Shown piece by piece: positions 41,988-50,297 of a stretch of 64,000 nucleotides of DNA. Below the pieces are notes generated by a model, which was not told where the DNA came from, searched no databases, and was given only the letters and a program-made list of their open reading frames with translations. The position numbers and the translations under genes were made by a program. The DNA is from Allobosea sp. LC85 (GTDB taxonomy: Bacteria; Pseudomonadota; Alphaproteobacteria; Rhizobiales; Beijerinckiaceae), in NCBI RefSeq assembly GCF_000735605.1, contig NZ_JPKG01000063.1:1-64000 (forward strand). Direction: 5' to 3'. Within the stretch, counting starts at the first letter, position 1. Each line of letters starts with the position of its first letter.

Positions 41988-42671
41988 TCAACTGAGCGGA
42001 TTTCGCTCGCCGGCATGGATCGCGGCGGGCAAGCGATTCTCGATGGGCGACAAAGGGCAGACCCAGGCCTCCGAATAGGCGCAGGACGGATAATAGGCGA
42101 AATTGAAGTCGAGGATCATTCGCCCCTCAGACGTCGCGCCGAGATCGGCGCTCTTGATCGTGTCGAGCAGGTAGCGGCCGCCGGCAAAGGTCTCCTCGCC
42201 ATTGCTCGCATCGCCGAAGGGCAGGAAGGTCCCGCCGCCATAGCCCTCGATCCAGTAGAGCGTCAGTTCGCGACCGAGCGCGCCCTCCATCCCGTCGGTC
42301 AGCGCGTAAGGCCTGAGCATCATGGCGCCGTCCTTTCCGGCTTCGATCTGGATGGTCTCGCGCCCGACTGCTGGCTGGAGCCCGACCTCGAAGCGCAATT
42401 CCGGATCGTAGGGGAAATAGCGGATGCCACTGAAGCGCTGTCGTCGGGCGGCCGCAAGCGGCGACTGGCGATGCTCGCGAAACAGCCGGTCGCGCACATC
42501 GCGCCACTGCGCCCAGCCCACTTCCGCTGGCATCGCCCGGACCGCCGCGTAGAGATCCGCCACCTGCCGACGCCAATCCTGGAGCGAGGCCGTGTTCTCG
42601 AGCACCGCGCTCGCAGACAGGCGAGCTCCTGGCCTGGTGGATGCGGCCCCGGCAATGATCTGGTTCTTCAT
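41988..42671 (-). CDS. DUF1684 family protein
   Basis: 227-residue protein of family DUF1684. The diagnostic C-terminal segment is present: DFNFAYYPSCAYSEAWVCPL followed by SPIENRLP, with two cysteines; GGGTFLPFGDASNGEETFAG and RYLLDT are also typical. The function is unknown. No signal peptide is visible. The ATG at 42671 is preferred to an in-frame start at 42764 whose extra residues are arginine-rich and unlike the family. It is on the same strand as the upstream heme genes but 250 bases away, so probably separate. Confidence 0.85.
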   Translation of the reverse strand: MKNQIIAGAASTRPGARLSASAVLENTASLQDWRRQVADLYAAVRAMPAEVGWAQWRDVRDRLFREHRQSPLAAARRQRFSGIRYFPYDPELRFEVGLQPAVGRETIQIEAGKDGAMMLRPYALTDGMEGALGRELTLYWIEGYGGGTFLPFGDASNGEETFAGGRYLLDTIKSADLGATSEGRMILDFNFAYYPSCAYSEAWVCPLSPIENRLPAAIHAGERNPLS

Positions 42672-42861
42672 GGAGTGCAGCCTTCGGTTCGACTGAACGG
42701 GATCGCCTCGGCGCGAGAACCGCCGCCGCCGGTCAACGCACCGGCGACGCAGGCGTTCCCACATCGCGCATTGTGCCGATCATGCTGTCAGGCCGTGTCA
42801 GCGTTCCCAGCGATGCCGGCGAAAATCGTCGCGCCGCGGCACAAAGCCAAGACCAATGAAG

Positions 42862-42895
42862 AACGCCGCCGTCACGAGATCGCGACGACGGCGTT
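42862..42895 (-). terminator. Possible terminator after hutX-like gene
   Basis: Inverted repeat of 12-bp arms (42862-42873 and 42884-42895) with one mismatch, lying 27 bases beyond the HutX-like stop on the minus strand. A short CTT follows rather than a T-run. Confidence 0.35.
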
Positions 42896-42921
42896 GAAGC
42901 GGTGGATCAGAGCCCGACCTG

Positions 42922-43464
42922 TCAGGAGAATTGCGCCTTCAGGCCTTCGAAAAACGCAACCTGCTCGGCAATCAACTCGCGCTTCTCATCGCGCCGCACG
43001 AAGACCTTGAACATCGCTTCGCCGGCAGCATTGAAGAACTGGACCGAGCAGGAGCGGCGGCCATGGAATTGCCGGTCGACCAGATAGATCGCCGTGCAGT
43101 TGCCAGCCTTGATATGTCCGCCGATCGGGCTGTCGCCGTGGATGTTGTAGTAGCCATGGCCGAAGGAGCCGACGGGCAGCGCGCCTTCGCATTCCAGCAC
43201 GATATCGGCGGTGTGGACGATGAAGAGCACATCGCCCCAGGTCGAGAGCGCCCGCCACAGCGCCTCGAAGCGCTCGGCAGCAATGAAATGGCGCTGATCG
43301 GCTGGCGCTGCCTCCAGCACCGCGAGTGTCGGCACGCCGACCTCGCGGGCGATGGCCTCGATCACGCCATCGGGCTTGGCTGCCAGCGCCTGCCTGACGC
43401 GCTCCATCGGGTCTGCCGGTGACGGGTCCTGGACCGCCGCGGCGCTCGCCTGCGAGATCGACAT
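42922..43464 (-). CDS. hutX: Cytosolic heme carrier, HutX family
   Basis: 180-residue protein of the HutX/ChuX family, cytoplasmic heme-binding proteins that receive heme after import. Landmarks are the repeated LFIVHTADIVLECEGALPVG and the GYYNIHGDSPIGGHIKAGN core, then FHGRRSCSVQFFNAAGEAMF. It is followed upstream on the same strand by an IsdG-type monooxygenase and the TonB-dependent receptor, so the three form one minus-strand heme operon. The ATG at 43464 is chosen; an in-frame ATG at 43479 adds five residues and would overlap the previous gene. Confidence 0.88.
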   Translation of the reverse strand: MSISQASAAAVQDPSPADPMERVRQALAAKPDGVIEAIAREVGVPTLAVLEAAPADQRHFIAAERFEALWRALSTWGDVLFIVHTADIVLECEGALPVGSFGHGYYNIHGDSPIGGHIKAGNCTAIYLVDRQFHGRRSCSVQFFNAAGEAMFKVFVRRDEKRELIAEQVAFFEGLKAQFS

Positions 43465-43475
43465 GCCGTCCTCCC

Positions 43476-43823
43476 TCACTCTGCCGCCTGGCGGGGCAAA
43501 TGCGGATTGGCCTCGCTTAGCACCGTCTCGAAGCCCTCGAATTCGGGATGTCCGAGATACATCGGCGTGGCCCGGGGCTGGCCGGCATTGCGATGCGATT
43601 CACGGAACTGGTCAGACTTCGTCCAGGCGGTGAAATCGTCCTTCGACGTCCAGGTCGTATGCGAGGAATAGAGGGTGTGATCCTCCTTCTCCGGCCCCTT
43701 GAGCAAATGGAAGGCGATGAAGCCCTTCATCTCGTCGAGGCGGGTCTTGCGCGAGGACCAGACCGTCTCAAAGGCAGCCTCCTCTCCCTTGACGACCTTG
43801 AAGCGATTCATGGCGATGAACAT
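43476..43823 (-). CDS. ABM-domain heme-degrading monooxygenase-like protein (IsdG/HmuQ type)
   Basis: 115-residue protein of the antibiotic-biosynthesis-monooxygenase fold. MNRFKVVKGEEAAFETVWSS, FIAFHLLKGPE, YSSHTTWTSKDDFTAWTKSD and the SHRNAG segment match the IsdG/HmuQ heme-degrading branch; the His of SHRNAG is the likely heme ligand. It would open heme to release iron in the cytoplasm. Location between the heme receptor and HutX genes supports the role. GAGG nine bases before the ATG at 43823 supports the start. Confidence 0.85.
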   Translation of the reverse strand: MFIAMNRFKVVKGEEAAFETVWSSRKTRLDEMKGFIAFHLLKGPEKEDHTLYSSHTTWTSKDDFTAWTKSDQFRESHRNAGQPRATPMYLGHPEFEGFETVLSEANPHLPRQAAE

Positions 43824-43902
43824 GGGCGTTATCCTCGGTTGGCTGGCTGATGGCTGGCTTGGTTGAACGGAAAGCGGGCAATGCCGTGCGGCATGGCGGT
43901 CC

Positions 43903-45975
43903 TCATGTGCCGAAGCGCGTCGAGAAACCGACCTTGCCGACAAAGCCCGGGCTGTTGTCGCCGTCGCGGTAGCGGCGATAGCGAACGTCGCCAACATTCT
44001 CGAGCGAGAGATAGGCGCGGGCATCCGGCGTGATCTTGTAGTCGGCGTAGAGATCGACCAGCGCATAGGCCTTGCTCGCAAGCACCTGCGATCCAGGCGG
44101 CAGGCGCTTTTGATCGTCAACCAGCGTCAGCCGGGCGCCGACCGTCAGCTTCTCCTCGAAGAAGCGCAAACCGCCGTTGAGGACCAGCTTGTCTGGATAG
44201 ATCGACTGCAGCGGCTGGTTCAGCGTCCTGTTGTCGCCACGCGTGGTCGAGCCGGCAAGGGTCATGAACCAGCGTTTCGCGTCGTAGCCGAGTTCGGCCT
44301 CGAAGCCCGTGATGCGCGCCTTGGCGACGTTCTGGTATGTGAAGAAGGCATCGTTGCAGGCGCCCGGAATCGGCGCGCCGCACGGTGCGCCGGGATCGAC
44401 GAAGATGCCGTCGATATAGTTCTTCACGTCGTTCTTGTAGACGGCGAGCTTGCCGCGGAAGCGGTCGCCCTCGCTCAGGATGTTATCGTATTTCAGGTTG
44501 ACGCCGGCCTCGAGCGTCTTGCCGACTTCCGGCTTCAGGTTCGGGTTCGGCCGGAAGATGAAGCTGGCCGGAGCCGGATGCGGCCCATCGACCAGCGTCT
44601 CGGTCACCGACGGCGCGCGATAGCCCTCGGCATAGGTGCCGTAGACCTGCAGGCCCTGCAGTGGTGTGACGCCGAGCGTCAGCTTGGGCGAGATGCGGTT
44701 GCCGTCCGAAGAGGTCCGACCGCCGCTGAGCTCATAGGCGTCGTAGCGCAGCGCGCCGATCAGGTCGAAGATCGAGTATTTCACGTGGCTCTGCACGAAG
44801 CCGCCATAGACGCTGCGCTTGCCCGACGGCGTCGTCTCGTCGCCATTGCTGACGGGATCGCTGGTCCTGACGCGATCCTCGAACCAGTCCGCACCATAGG
44901 TCAGGTTCAGCGCCGCCGCGCCGAGATCGAACTTCGAGGTGTTGTAGATGTCGAACCCGGTCGTCTCGACCTTGAAATAGCGCTTCGCGCCAAGAGCCGC
45001 GCCCGCACCCGAGATCTGGGTCTGGTCCGTGTCTGTCGACGTTGAATAGGCGCTGACGTTCAGGTTCAGCCACGGGATGTCGGGTCGCGAGAAACTGTAG
45101 CGCGCCGTGTAGTTCTGCGTCGTGACCTCGTTGTCGCGACGCGGCGCCGTCGGCGTGCCGACCCCGTTGGAGAAGTCGTAGCGCTGGTACTGGCCGCCGA
45201 GCTTGAGCTCCTGGCCTTCGCCGGGCGTGATCACGATCTTGCCGAGACCTGAAACCAGGTCCTGCCCGCTATCGGCGATCCTCGTGCCGCCACCATCGCG
45301 ATAGGGATTGAGCGAGCGGAAGGAAAGCCCGACCAGGCCCGCGACGACATCATTCGGTCGGAAGGCGCCGATGGCATTGCCGAAGGCACCGGTCTGGCGA
45401 GCGAACACGCCGGTGCCGCCGATCTCGATCGCTGCGCGCTCGCCCGGCCTGAGGATGTCCTTGGGATCGACCGTCTCGAAAGACACGACGCCACCGATCG
45501 CGCCCGAGCCGTAGATGTTGGCAACCGGGCCGCGCGTCACGTCGATGACGCGCACAAAGGCCGGATCGAGGAAGAAGGCGCCATTGGCATTATGGCCGGA
45601 ACGCTGGAAATTCTGCCGCGCGCCATCGATCGTCACCGCGACGCGGCCGAAATCCTGCAGACCACGAATGTTGATCGCAGTCGCCGGATCGTTCGGGTTT
45701 TCCTGCGACGACACGCTGGGCATCTGGTTGAGGAGGGTGCCGAGCCTTTGCGGCTGCTGCGAACGGATCTCGTTGCGCGTCATCACCGAGACCGAGGCGA
45801 GCGCATCGATCGCGCGCTCTTCCTGCTTGCTCGCCGTCACGGTGATCTCGTCCAGCGCGATCGGCGCCCCGGCGGAGGCCGGGGCCGGCTGGGATTGAGC
45901 ATGAGCGCCAAGCGACCACAGCGCGATGGCAGCCACGGAAACGGAAGCGCGCAACAGCGCGGCGTGAGAATTCAT
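43903..45975 (-). CDS. TonB-dependent heme/hemoglobin receptor
   Basis: 690-residue outer-membrane receptor with a signal peptide ending near LGAHAQ. The TonB box region is DEITVTASK; the plug contains NINIRGLQDFGRV-like sequence (INIRGLQDFGRVAVTIDGAR) and RGPVANIYGSGAIGGVVSFE; the barrel has the FRAP-like region YRAPSVTETLVDG and NPNLKPEVGKTLEAG with the NPNL motif of heme receptors. It ends in aromatic-containing FSTRFGT. It takes up heme with TonB-ExbBD energy, genes for which are not in the window. Divergent from the hmuTUV operon across a 295-bp AT-rich gap with an iron-box-like site. Confidence 0.93.
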   Translation of the reverse strand: MNSHAALLRASVSVAAIALWSLGAHAQSQPAPASAGAPIALDEITVTASKQEERAIDALASVSVMTRNEIRSQQPQRLGTLLNQMPSVSSQENPNDPATAINIRGLQDFGRVAVTIDGARQNFQRSGHNANGAFFLDPAFVRVIDVTRGPVANIYGSGAIGGVVSFETVDPKDILRPGERAAIEIGGTGVFARQTGAFGNAIGAFRPNDVVAGLVGLSFRSLNPYRDGGGTRIADSGQDLVSGLGKIVITPGEGQELKLGGQYQRYDFSNGVGTPTAPRRDNEVTTQNYTARYSFSRPDIPWLNLNVSAYSTSTDTDQTQISGAGAALGAKRYFKVETTGFDIYNTSKFDLGAAALNLTYGADWFEDRVRTSDPVSNGDETTPSGKRSVYGGFVQSHVKYSIFDLIGALRYDAYELSGGRTSSDGNRISPKLTLGVTPLQGLQVYGTYAEGYRAPSVTETLVDGPHPAPASFIFRPNPNLKPEVGKTLEAGVNLKYDNILSEGDRFRGKLAVYKNDVKNYIDGIFVDPGAPCGAPIPGACNDAFFTYQNVAKARITGFEAELGYDAKRWFMTLAGSTTRGDNRTLNQPLQSIYPDKLVLNGGLRFFEEKLTVGARLTLVDDQKRLPPGSQVLASKAYALVDLYADYKITPDARAYLSLENVGDVRYRRYRDGDNSPGFVGKVGFSTRFGT

Positions 45976-46136
45976 GCGTCCAGCCCCGAACCTGAAGATT
46001 TGCAGCGACTGGCTGGCTGGACGCGGGCTGCGTGTGGCTGGCTGGCGCGGGCGGTCGCACCGTCCCGGCGCGCCGCTCTTGACCCTATGTAGTAAAGCTG
46101 AATATCACCGTCAACAACGCTTAAGCTTTATCCTTT

Positions 46137-46153
46137 CTTAGAATAATTAAAAA
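46137..46153. promoter_or_regulatory. Iron-control (ICE/Irr-box)-like site
   Basis: Within the AT-rich gap between divergent heme genes, CTTAGAA-TAA-TTAAAAA matches the rhizobial ICE pattern (TTTAGAA-N3-TTCTAAA) at about 11 of 14 defined positions. The location is right for Irr control, but the match is imperfect. Confidence 0.4.
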
Positions 46154-46270
46154 CTGACAACTGCTTTAGATCACCTTCAGATGACGAGATGTCGCGCACT
46201 CTTGGGTAGACGAGATCGATTCCGATCCCATCTTCCATCGAGGTGCAACCCGGGAAGCGGAGAGACAACC

Positions 46271-47227
46271 ATGCCAAGCCCCCTGGCGCCTGCGAGGCCG
46301 CTCGGCGCACGGCCACATCGACGCGAGCTGAGTGCCGCGATCGGACTGACCTTTCTGGCCGCCGCCGGCCTCTTTGCGCCATCCATGCTCCCCGGCGCGG
46401 CCCAGGCACAGACACCGGATCGCATCGTCGCCGTCGGCGGCGTGATCACCGAGGTGCTCTATGCTCTCGGCCTGCAGGACCGGATCGTCGGTGTCGACAC
46501 CACCAGCCAGTTCCCGCCCGAGGCCCTGCGCGACAAAGCCAGCGTCGGCTATGTCCGCGCGCTTTCGGCCGAAGGCGTGCTCTCCCTCAAGCCCTCGCTG
46601 GTCATTGCCCTCGAGGGCGCAGGCCCTCCCGGGGCGGTCTCGCTGCTCAACGAAGCCGGGCTGCGCCTCGCCAGCATCCCGGAAGACAATTCGCCGGATG
46701 GCGTCGTCACCAAGATCCAGGCGATTGGCGCGGTCGCAGGTGCGGCTGAACCTGCTGCGCGTCTTGCCCAGCAGACGAAGACACGTTTCGACGAACTTCA
46801 GACACTGCGCTCCGGCCTTCCGGCCAAGAAGCGCGTGCTCTTCGTCCTGTCGCTCCAGAACGGGCGCGTGCTGGTCGGCGGCCGCAACAGTTCGGCCGAT
46901 GCGATCATCCAGATGGCCGGCGGCGTCAACGCCGCGACCGCCGTGGAGGGCTTCAAGCCGCTCAATGACGAGGCCATCATCGCGGCGGCACCCGACGTGA
47001 TCCTGATGATGCGCAACAGCAGCAGTCATAATGCATCGCCGGAAGAGGTGTTCGGCATGCCGACCTTCTCGCAGACACCGGCCGCGGCAAAAATGGCGCT
47101 CATCACGATGGATGCCCTCTACCTGCTCGGCTTCGGCCCGCGCACGCCGGCAGCAGCCCGCGACCTGATGGCAGCGCTCTATCCCGAAGCCGCGATCCCG
47201 CCGCTCAAGAACGCCGCCGCGCCATGA
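46271..47227 (+). CDS. hmuT: Heme ABC transporter substrate-binding protein
   Basis: 318-residue periplasmic hemin-binding protein. The N-terminus has a long signal peptide with a twin-arginine-like RPHRRELS followed by a hydrophobic core. The mature protein opens with RIVAVGGVITEVLYALGLQD and includes DTTSQFPPEALRDKASVGYV and ALSAEGVLSLKPSLVIALEG, standard for HmuT/HutB. GGAGAG six bases before the ATG fixes the start. Its stop overlaps the hmuU start (ATGA), and hmuV follows. Confidence 0.92.
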   Translation: MPSPLAPARPLGARPHRRELSAAIGLTFLAAAGLFAPSMLPGAAQAQTPDRIVAVGGVITEVLYALGLQDRIVGVDTTSQFPPEALRDKASVGYVRALSAEGVLSLKPSLVIALEGAGPPGAVSLLNEAGLRLASIPEDNSPDGVVTKIQAIGAVAGAAEPAARLAQQTKTRFDELQTLRSGLPAKKRVLFVLSLQNGRVLVGGRNSSADAIIQMAGGVNAATAVEGFKPLNDEAIIAAAPDVILMMRNSSSHNASPEEVFGMPTFSQTPAAAKMALITMDALYLLGFGPRTPAAARDLMAALYPEAAIPPLKNAAAP

Positions 47228-48333
47228 CGCTCGCGGTCCGCCCTGCCGGCGCGATGACCACGACCGCGCTCGCGAGCTTCGCAGCCGGACAAAGGCGGCA
47301 GGCCGCCCTGGTCATTGCCGGCCTTGTCCTGCTCTGCTGCCTGCTGATGCTCGTGGCCGTCGGGCAAGGCGCCTTCTCGATTCCGCCTGGCCGGGTCGCC
47401 GAGATCCTCTGGGCAAGGCTGACTGGCGAGACCGCCCTGCTGGACGGGCGCGACGCGCTCGTCGTCCTCAATATCCGCTTGCCGCGCGTGCTGCTCGGGG
47501 CGCTTGTCGGTGCCGCACTCGCGATTTCCGGAGCCCTGATGCAGGGGCTCTTCCGCAATCCGCTCGCCGATCCCGGCCTCGTCGGCGTCTCGGCAGGCTC
47601 GGGCCTGGCAGCAGCTGCGACGATCGTCCTTGGTGACCGGCTCCTCGCCGGCCTGACGATGAAGCTGCCCTTTGCAGCGCTCCCCTTCGGCGCCTTCTGC
47701 GGCGGCCTGATCTCGACACTGACCCTTTATCTCATTGCCACCCGCCAAGGCCGCACCTCGGTCGCGACCATGCTGCTCGCCGGTGTCGCGCTCGGTGCGC
47801 TTGCCGGTGCGCTCACCGGCGTCCTCGCCTTCATTTCGGATGATCGACAGCTGCGCGACCTGACCTTCTGGTCGCTGGGCAGCCTTGGCGGCGCGAGCTG
47901 GACCAAGCTCGTGGTCATCGCGCCCATCGTCCTGCCGCTTCTGCTGGCCGTGCCGCTGCTGGCGCGCGGGTTGAACGCCTTGATGCTCGGAGAGGCGGAA
48001 GCCTACCATCTCGGCATTCCGGTCCAGCGCATCAAGGCGCTGGCGATCCTGCTGGTGGCCCTGGCCGTCGGCGCCAGCGTCGCCTCGGCCGGCGTGATTG
48101 GCTTCGTCGGCATCGTCGTGCCGCATCTGATCCGCCTCGCCCTCGGCCCCGACCACCGGCTGCTGCTGCCGCTCTCGGCGCTGGGCGGGGCAACGCTGCT
48201 GGTCGCCGCCGACATCGTCGCACGCATGATTGTCGCTCCGGCCGAGTTGCCGATCGGCATCGTCACTGCGGCACTCGGCGCGCCCTTCTTCCTGTGGCTC
48301 CTGCTGCGTCGCGCGGATGGTCTCGATGTCTGA
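47224..48333 (+). CDS. hmuU: Heme ABC transporter permease
   Basis: 369-residue FecCD-family permease with about ten spans. Landmarks are LNIRLPRVLLGALVGAALAI, SGALMQGLFRNPLADPGLVG, and GVIGFVGIVVPHLIRLALGP, which is the ATPase-contact region of the family. Imports heme through the inner membrane with HmuT and HmuV. It overlaps hmuT by four bases and the ATPase gene by eight bases. Confidence 0.93.
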   Translation: MTLAVRPAGAMTTTALASFAAGQRRQAALVIAGLVLLCCLLMLVAVGQGAFSIPPGRVAEILWARLTGETALLDGRDALVVLNIRLPRVLLGALVGAALAISGALMQGLFRNPLADPGLVGVSAGSGLAAAATIVLGDRLLAGLTMKLPFAALPFGAFCGGLISTLTLYLIATRQGRTSVATMLLAGVALGALAGALTGVLAFISDDRQLRDLTFWSLGSLGGASWTKLVVIAPIVLPLLLAVPLLARGLNALMLGEAEAYHLGIPVQRIKALAILLVALAVGASVASAGVIGFVGIVVPHLIRLALGPDHRLLLPLSALGGATLLVAADIVARMIVAPAELPIGIVTAALGAPFFLWLLLRRADGLDV

Positions 48334-49162
48334 GCCAATCAATGGCGAGCCGATCCTGTCGGGCCGGTCACTGAGCTTCATGGCCAGCGGACGGGCGCTG
48401 GTCAGCGAGGCTTCGCTCGATCTCAAACCCGGCAAGACCACGATCCTGATCGGCCCCAATGGCGCCGGCAAATCGACCCTGCTCAAGTTGGTCACCGGCG
48501 AGCTGAAGCCCGCCAGCGGCGAGGTCCTGCTCGACGGTGAGCGTCTCTCTGCCATCCCGTCCTGGCGCCTGGCCTGCCAGCGTGCCGTGATGGCGCAGCA
48601 CACGCGGCTCGCCTTTCCCTTCAGCGTCTTTGAGGTCGCGCGCCTCGGCGTGGACGGTGTCGGCCGCGCCTTGTCGCGTCAGCGCCGCGAAGCCCTCGTC
48701 GGCGAATGCCTGGCCTCGGCCGGCGTCGCAGAGCTCGCTGCACGCCGCTATCAGACCTTGTCCGGCGGCGAGCAGCAGCGCGTGCAGTTCGCCCGTGTGC
48801 TCTGCCAGCTCGAGGCCGGCCGCAGCGTCGCGACACGGCAGACACTCTTCCTCGACGAGCCGATCGCCAGTCTCGATCTCTGCCATCAGCTCGCCCTGCT
48901 CGACATGGCACGTGCGATTGCGGCCCGCGGTGTGGCCGTGTTGATCGTGCTCCACGATATCAATCTCGCCGTGACTTATGCGGACCACCTCGTCGTGATG
49001 GACCGCGGTCGCATCGTCGCCCAGGGAGCACCCGCGGCGACGCTGGATGACGCCTTGCTGCGCAATGTCTTCAAGGTCGATCTCAGCTTCAGCCGCGCGC
49101 CCGCCGCCGGCCTGCCCTTCCTCCTGCCCCAGCAGCATCGCCCCAGCACAGCCACCGCTTGA
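48326..49162 (+). CDS. hmuV: Heme ABC transporter ATPase
   Basis: 278-residue ATP-binding subunit. Walker A GPNGAGKST, signature LSGGEQQRVQFARVL, Walker B TLFLDEPIASLD, H-loop VLHDINLA. QRAVMAQHTRLAFPFSVFEV is typical of HmuV. The ATG at 48326 overlaps the end of hmuU by eight bases; an ATG at 48317 is also possible. A 13-bp inverted repeat and then tryptophan dioxygenase follow 59 bases downstream. Confidence 0.93.
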   Translation: MSEPINGEPILSGRSLSFMASGRALVSEASLDLKPGKTTILIGPNGAGKSTLLKLVTGELKPASGEVLLDGERLSAIPSWRLACQRAVMAQHTRLAFPFSVFEVARLGVDGVGRALSRQRREALVGECLASAGVAELAARRYQTLSGGEQQRVQFARVLCQLEAGRSVATRQTLFLDEPIASLDLCHQLALLDMARAIAARGVAVLIVLHDINLAVTYADHLVVMDRGRIVAQGAPAATLDDALLRNVFKVDLSFSRAPAAGLPFLLPQQHRPSTATA

Positions 49163-49168
49163 TCCCCC

Positions 49169-49202
49169 GGAGCAGTTATTTTAAACTTGAAATAACTGCT
49201 CC
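49169..49202. promoter_or_regulatory. 13-bp inverted repeat between hmuV and tryptophan dioxygenase
   Basis: Perfect arms GGAGCAGTTATTT (49169-49181) and AAATAACTGCTCC (49190-49202) with an 8-nt spacer. AT-rich inner ends and lack of a T-run argue against a terminator; an operator for the downstream kynA-like gene, or an mRNA hairpin in its leader, is more likely. Confidence 0.5.
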
Positions 49203-49220
49203 GAACCGGGGTCCGCGATC

Positions 49221-50297
49221 ATGGCCGCTTCACCACGCAGGTTGTCCTACGGAAGCTATCTGCAGGTCGACGATCTGCTGGCCTGCCAGACCCTGGAGAG
49301 CGTGAAGGCCGGCACTCCGGCCCATGACGAGATGCTCTTCATCATCGTCCATCAGGCCTATGAGCTCTGGTTCAAGCAGATCCTGCATGAGCTCGACCGC
49401 ATCCAGCTCGATTTCTCGGCGAGCCCCGTCGCCGACGAGAACCTTGGTCGCATCGTCGCGGGTCTCGGCCGCATTCATGAGATCCTGAAGCTTCTGGTCG
49501 GCCAGCTCGACGTGCTGGAGACGATGACGCCCGCCGGCTTCCTCGAATTCCGCGACCTGCTGACCCCGGCCTCGGGCTTCCAGTCCGTGCAGTTCCGGCT
49601 GATCGAGAGCCGTCTCGGTCTCGCCGATACGCTCCGCCTCCGGATCGACGATCAGAGCATGCGCGAACGCCTGGCGCCCGAGGACCGCGCCAGGCTCGAC
49701 GCCGAGCATAGCCCGTCCCTGCTGTCCCAGCTTGACGCCTGGCTCGCGCGCACGCCCTTCGTCGCACTTGGCGACTACAATTTCCGCGAAAGCTATCGTG
49801 CCGCAGTGATCGCGGCGCTGCAGCGCGATGTGCGCAGCATCGGCACCGACCCATCCTTGCCGGAAGCGCAGCGTCAGGCCGACGCCGCCGCGATCGAGAA
49901 GGCGCTCGCCCGCTTCCAGGCCCTGTTCGAGCCGGACGCCGCCGGCACGACCTGGCACATGTCGGCGCGCGCGATCGAAGCGGCCCTGTTCATCGCGCTC
50001 TATCGCGACATGCCGGTGCTGCAGCTGCCCTTCCGGCTCCTGCAAAACCTGATGGACATCGACGAAAGCCTGACGCTCTGGCGCCTGCGTCATGCGCTGA
50101 TGGTCGAGCGCATGATCGGCGTCCGGCCCGGCACCGGCGGCTCCTCGGGCTCGGGCTATTTGCGTGCCACGGCCGAGAAGCACCGCATCTTCATCGACCT
50201 CTTCCACCTTTCCAGCTACCTGCTCGCGGCCCGGGACCTGCCGGACCTGCCCGAAGAGGTGCGCCGGCGCATGGGTTTCAGCTACGGAGCGGCCTGA
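49221..50297 (+). CDS. kynA: Tryptophan 2,3-dioxygenase
   Basis: 358-residue heme enzyme oxidising L-tryptophan to N-formylkynurenine. Key features: YGSYLQVDDLL near the N-terminus, active-site His44 in IIVHQAYELWFKQI, substrate Arg126 in SGFQSVQFR, proximal heme His at about 291 in LWRLRHALMVERMIG, and substrate-binding GTGGSSGSGYL. It is longer than typical bacterial enzymes (about 280 residues), closer to animal TDO length. It starts 59 bases after hmuV and its stop overlaps the next start (TGATG). Its need for heme makes its place behind a heme importer notable. Confidence 0.93.
   Translation: MAASPRRLSYGSYLQVDDLLACQTLESVKAGTPAHDEMLFIIVHQAYELWFKQILHELDRIQLDFSASPVADENLGRIVAGLGRIHEILKLLVGQLDVLETMTPAGFLEFRDLLTPASGFQSVQFRLIESRLGLADTLRLRIDDQSMRERLAPEDRARLDAEHSPSLLSQLDAWLARTPFVALGDYNFRESYRAAVIAALQRDVRSIGTDPSLPEAQRQADAAAIEKALARFQALFEPDAAGTTWHMSARAIEAALFIALYRDMPVLQLPFRLLQNLMDIDESLTLWRLRHALMVERMIGVRPGTGGSSGSGYLRATAEKHRIFIDLFHLSSYLLAARDLPDLPEEVRRRMGFSYGAA

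Noticed and set aside
43824..44120. N-terminal extension of the IsdG-like protein to 214 residues
   Set aside because: The extra residues are Arg/Ser-rich, overlap the end of the TonB receptor gene and are unlike the family; GAGG upstream of 43823 supports the shorter protein.
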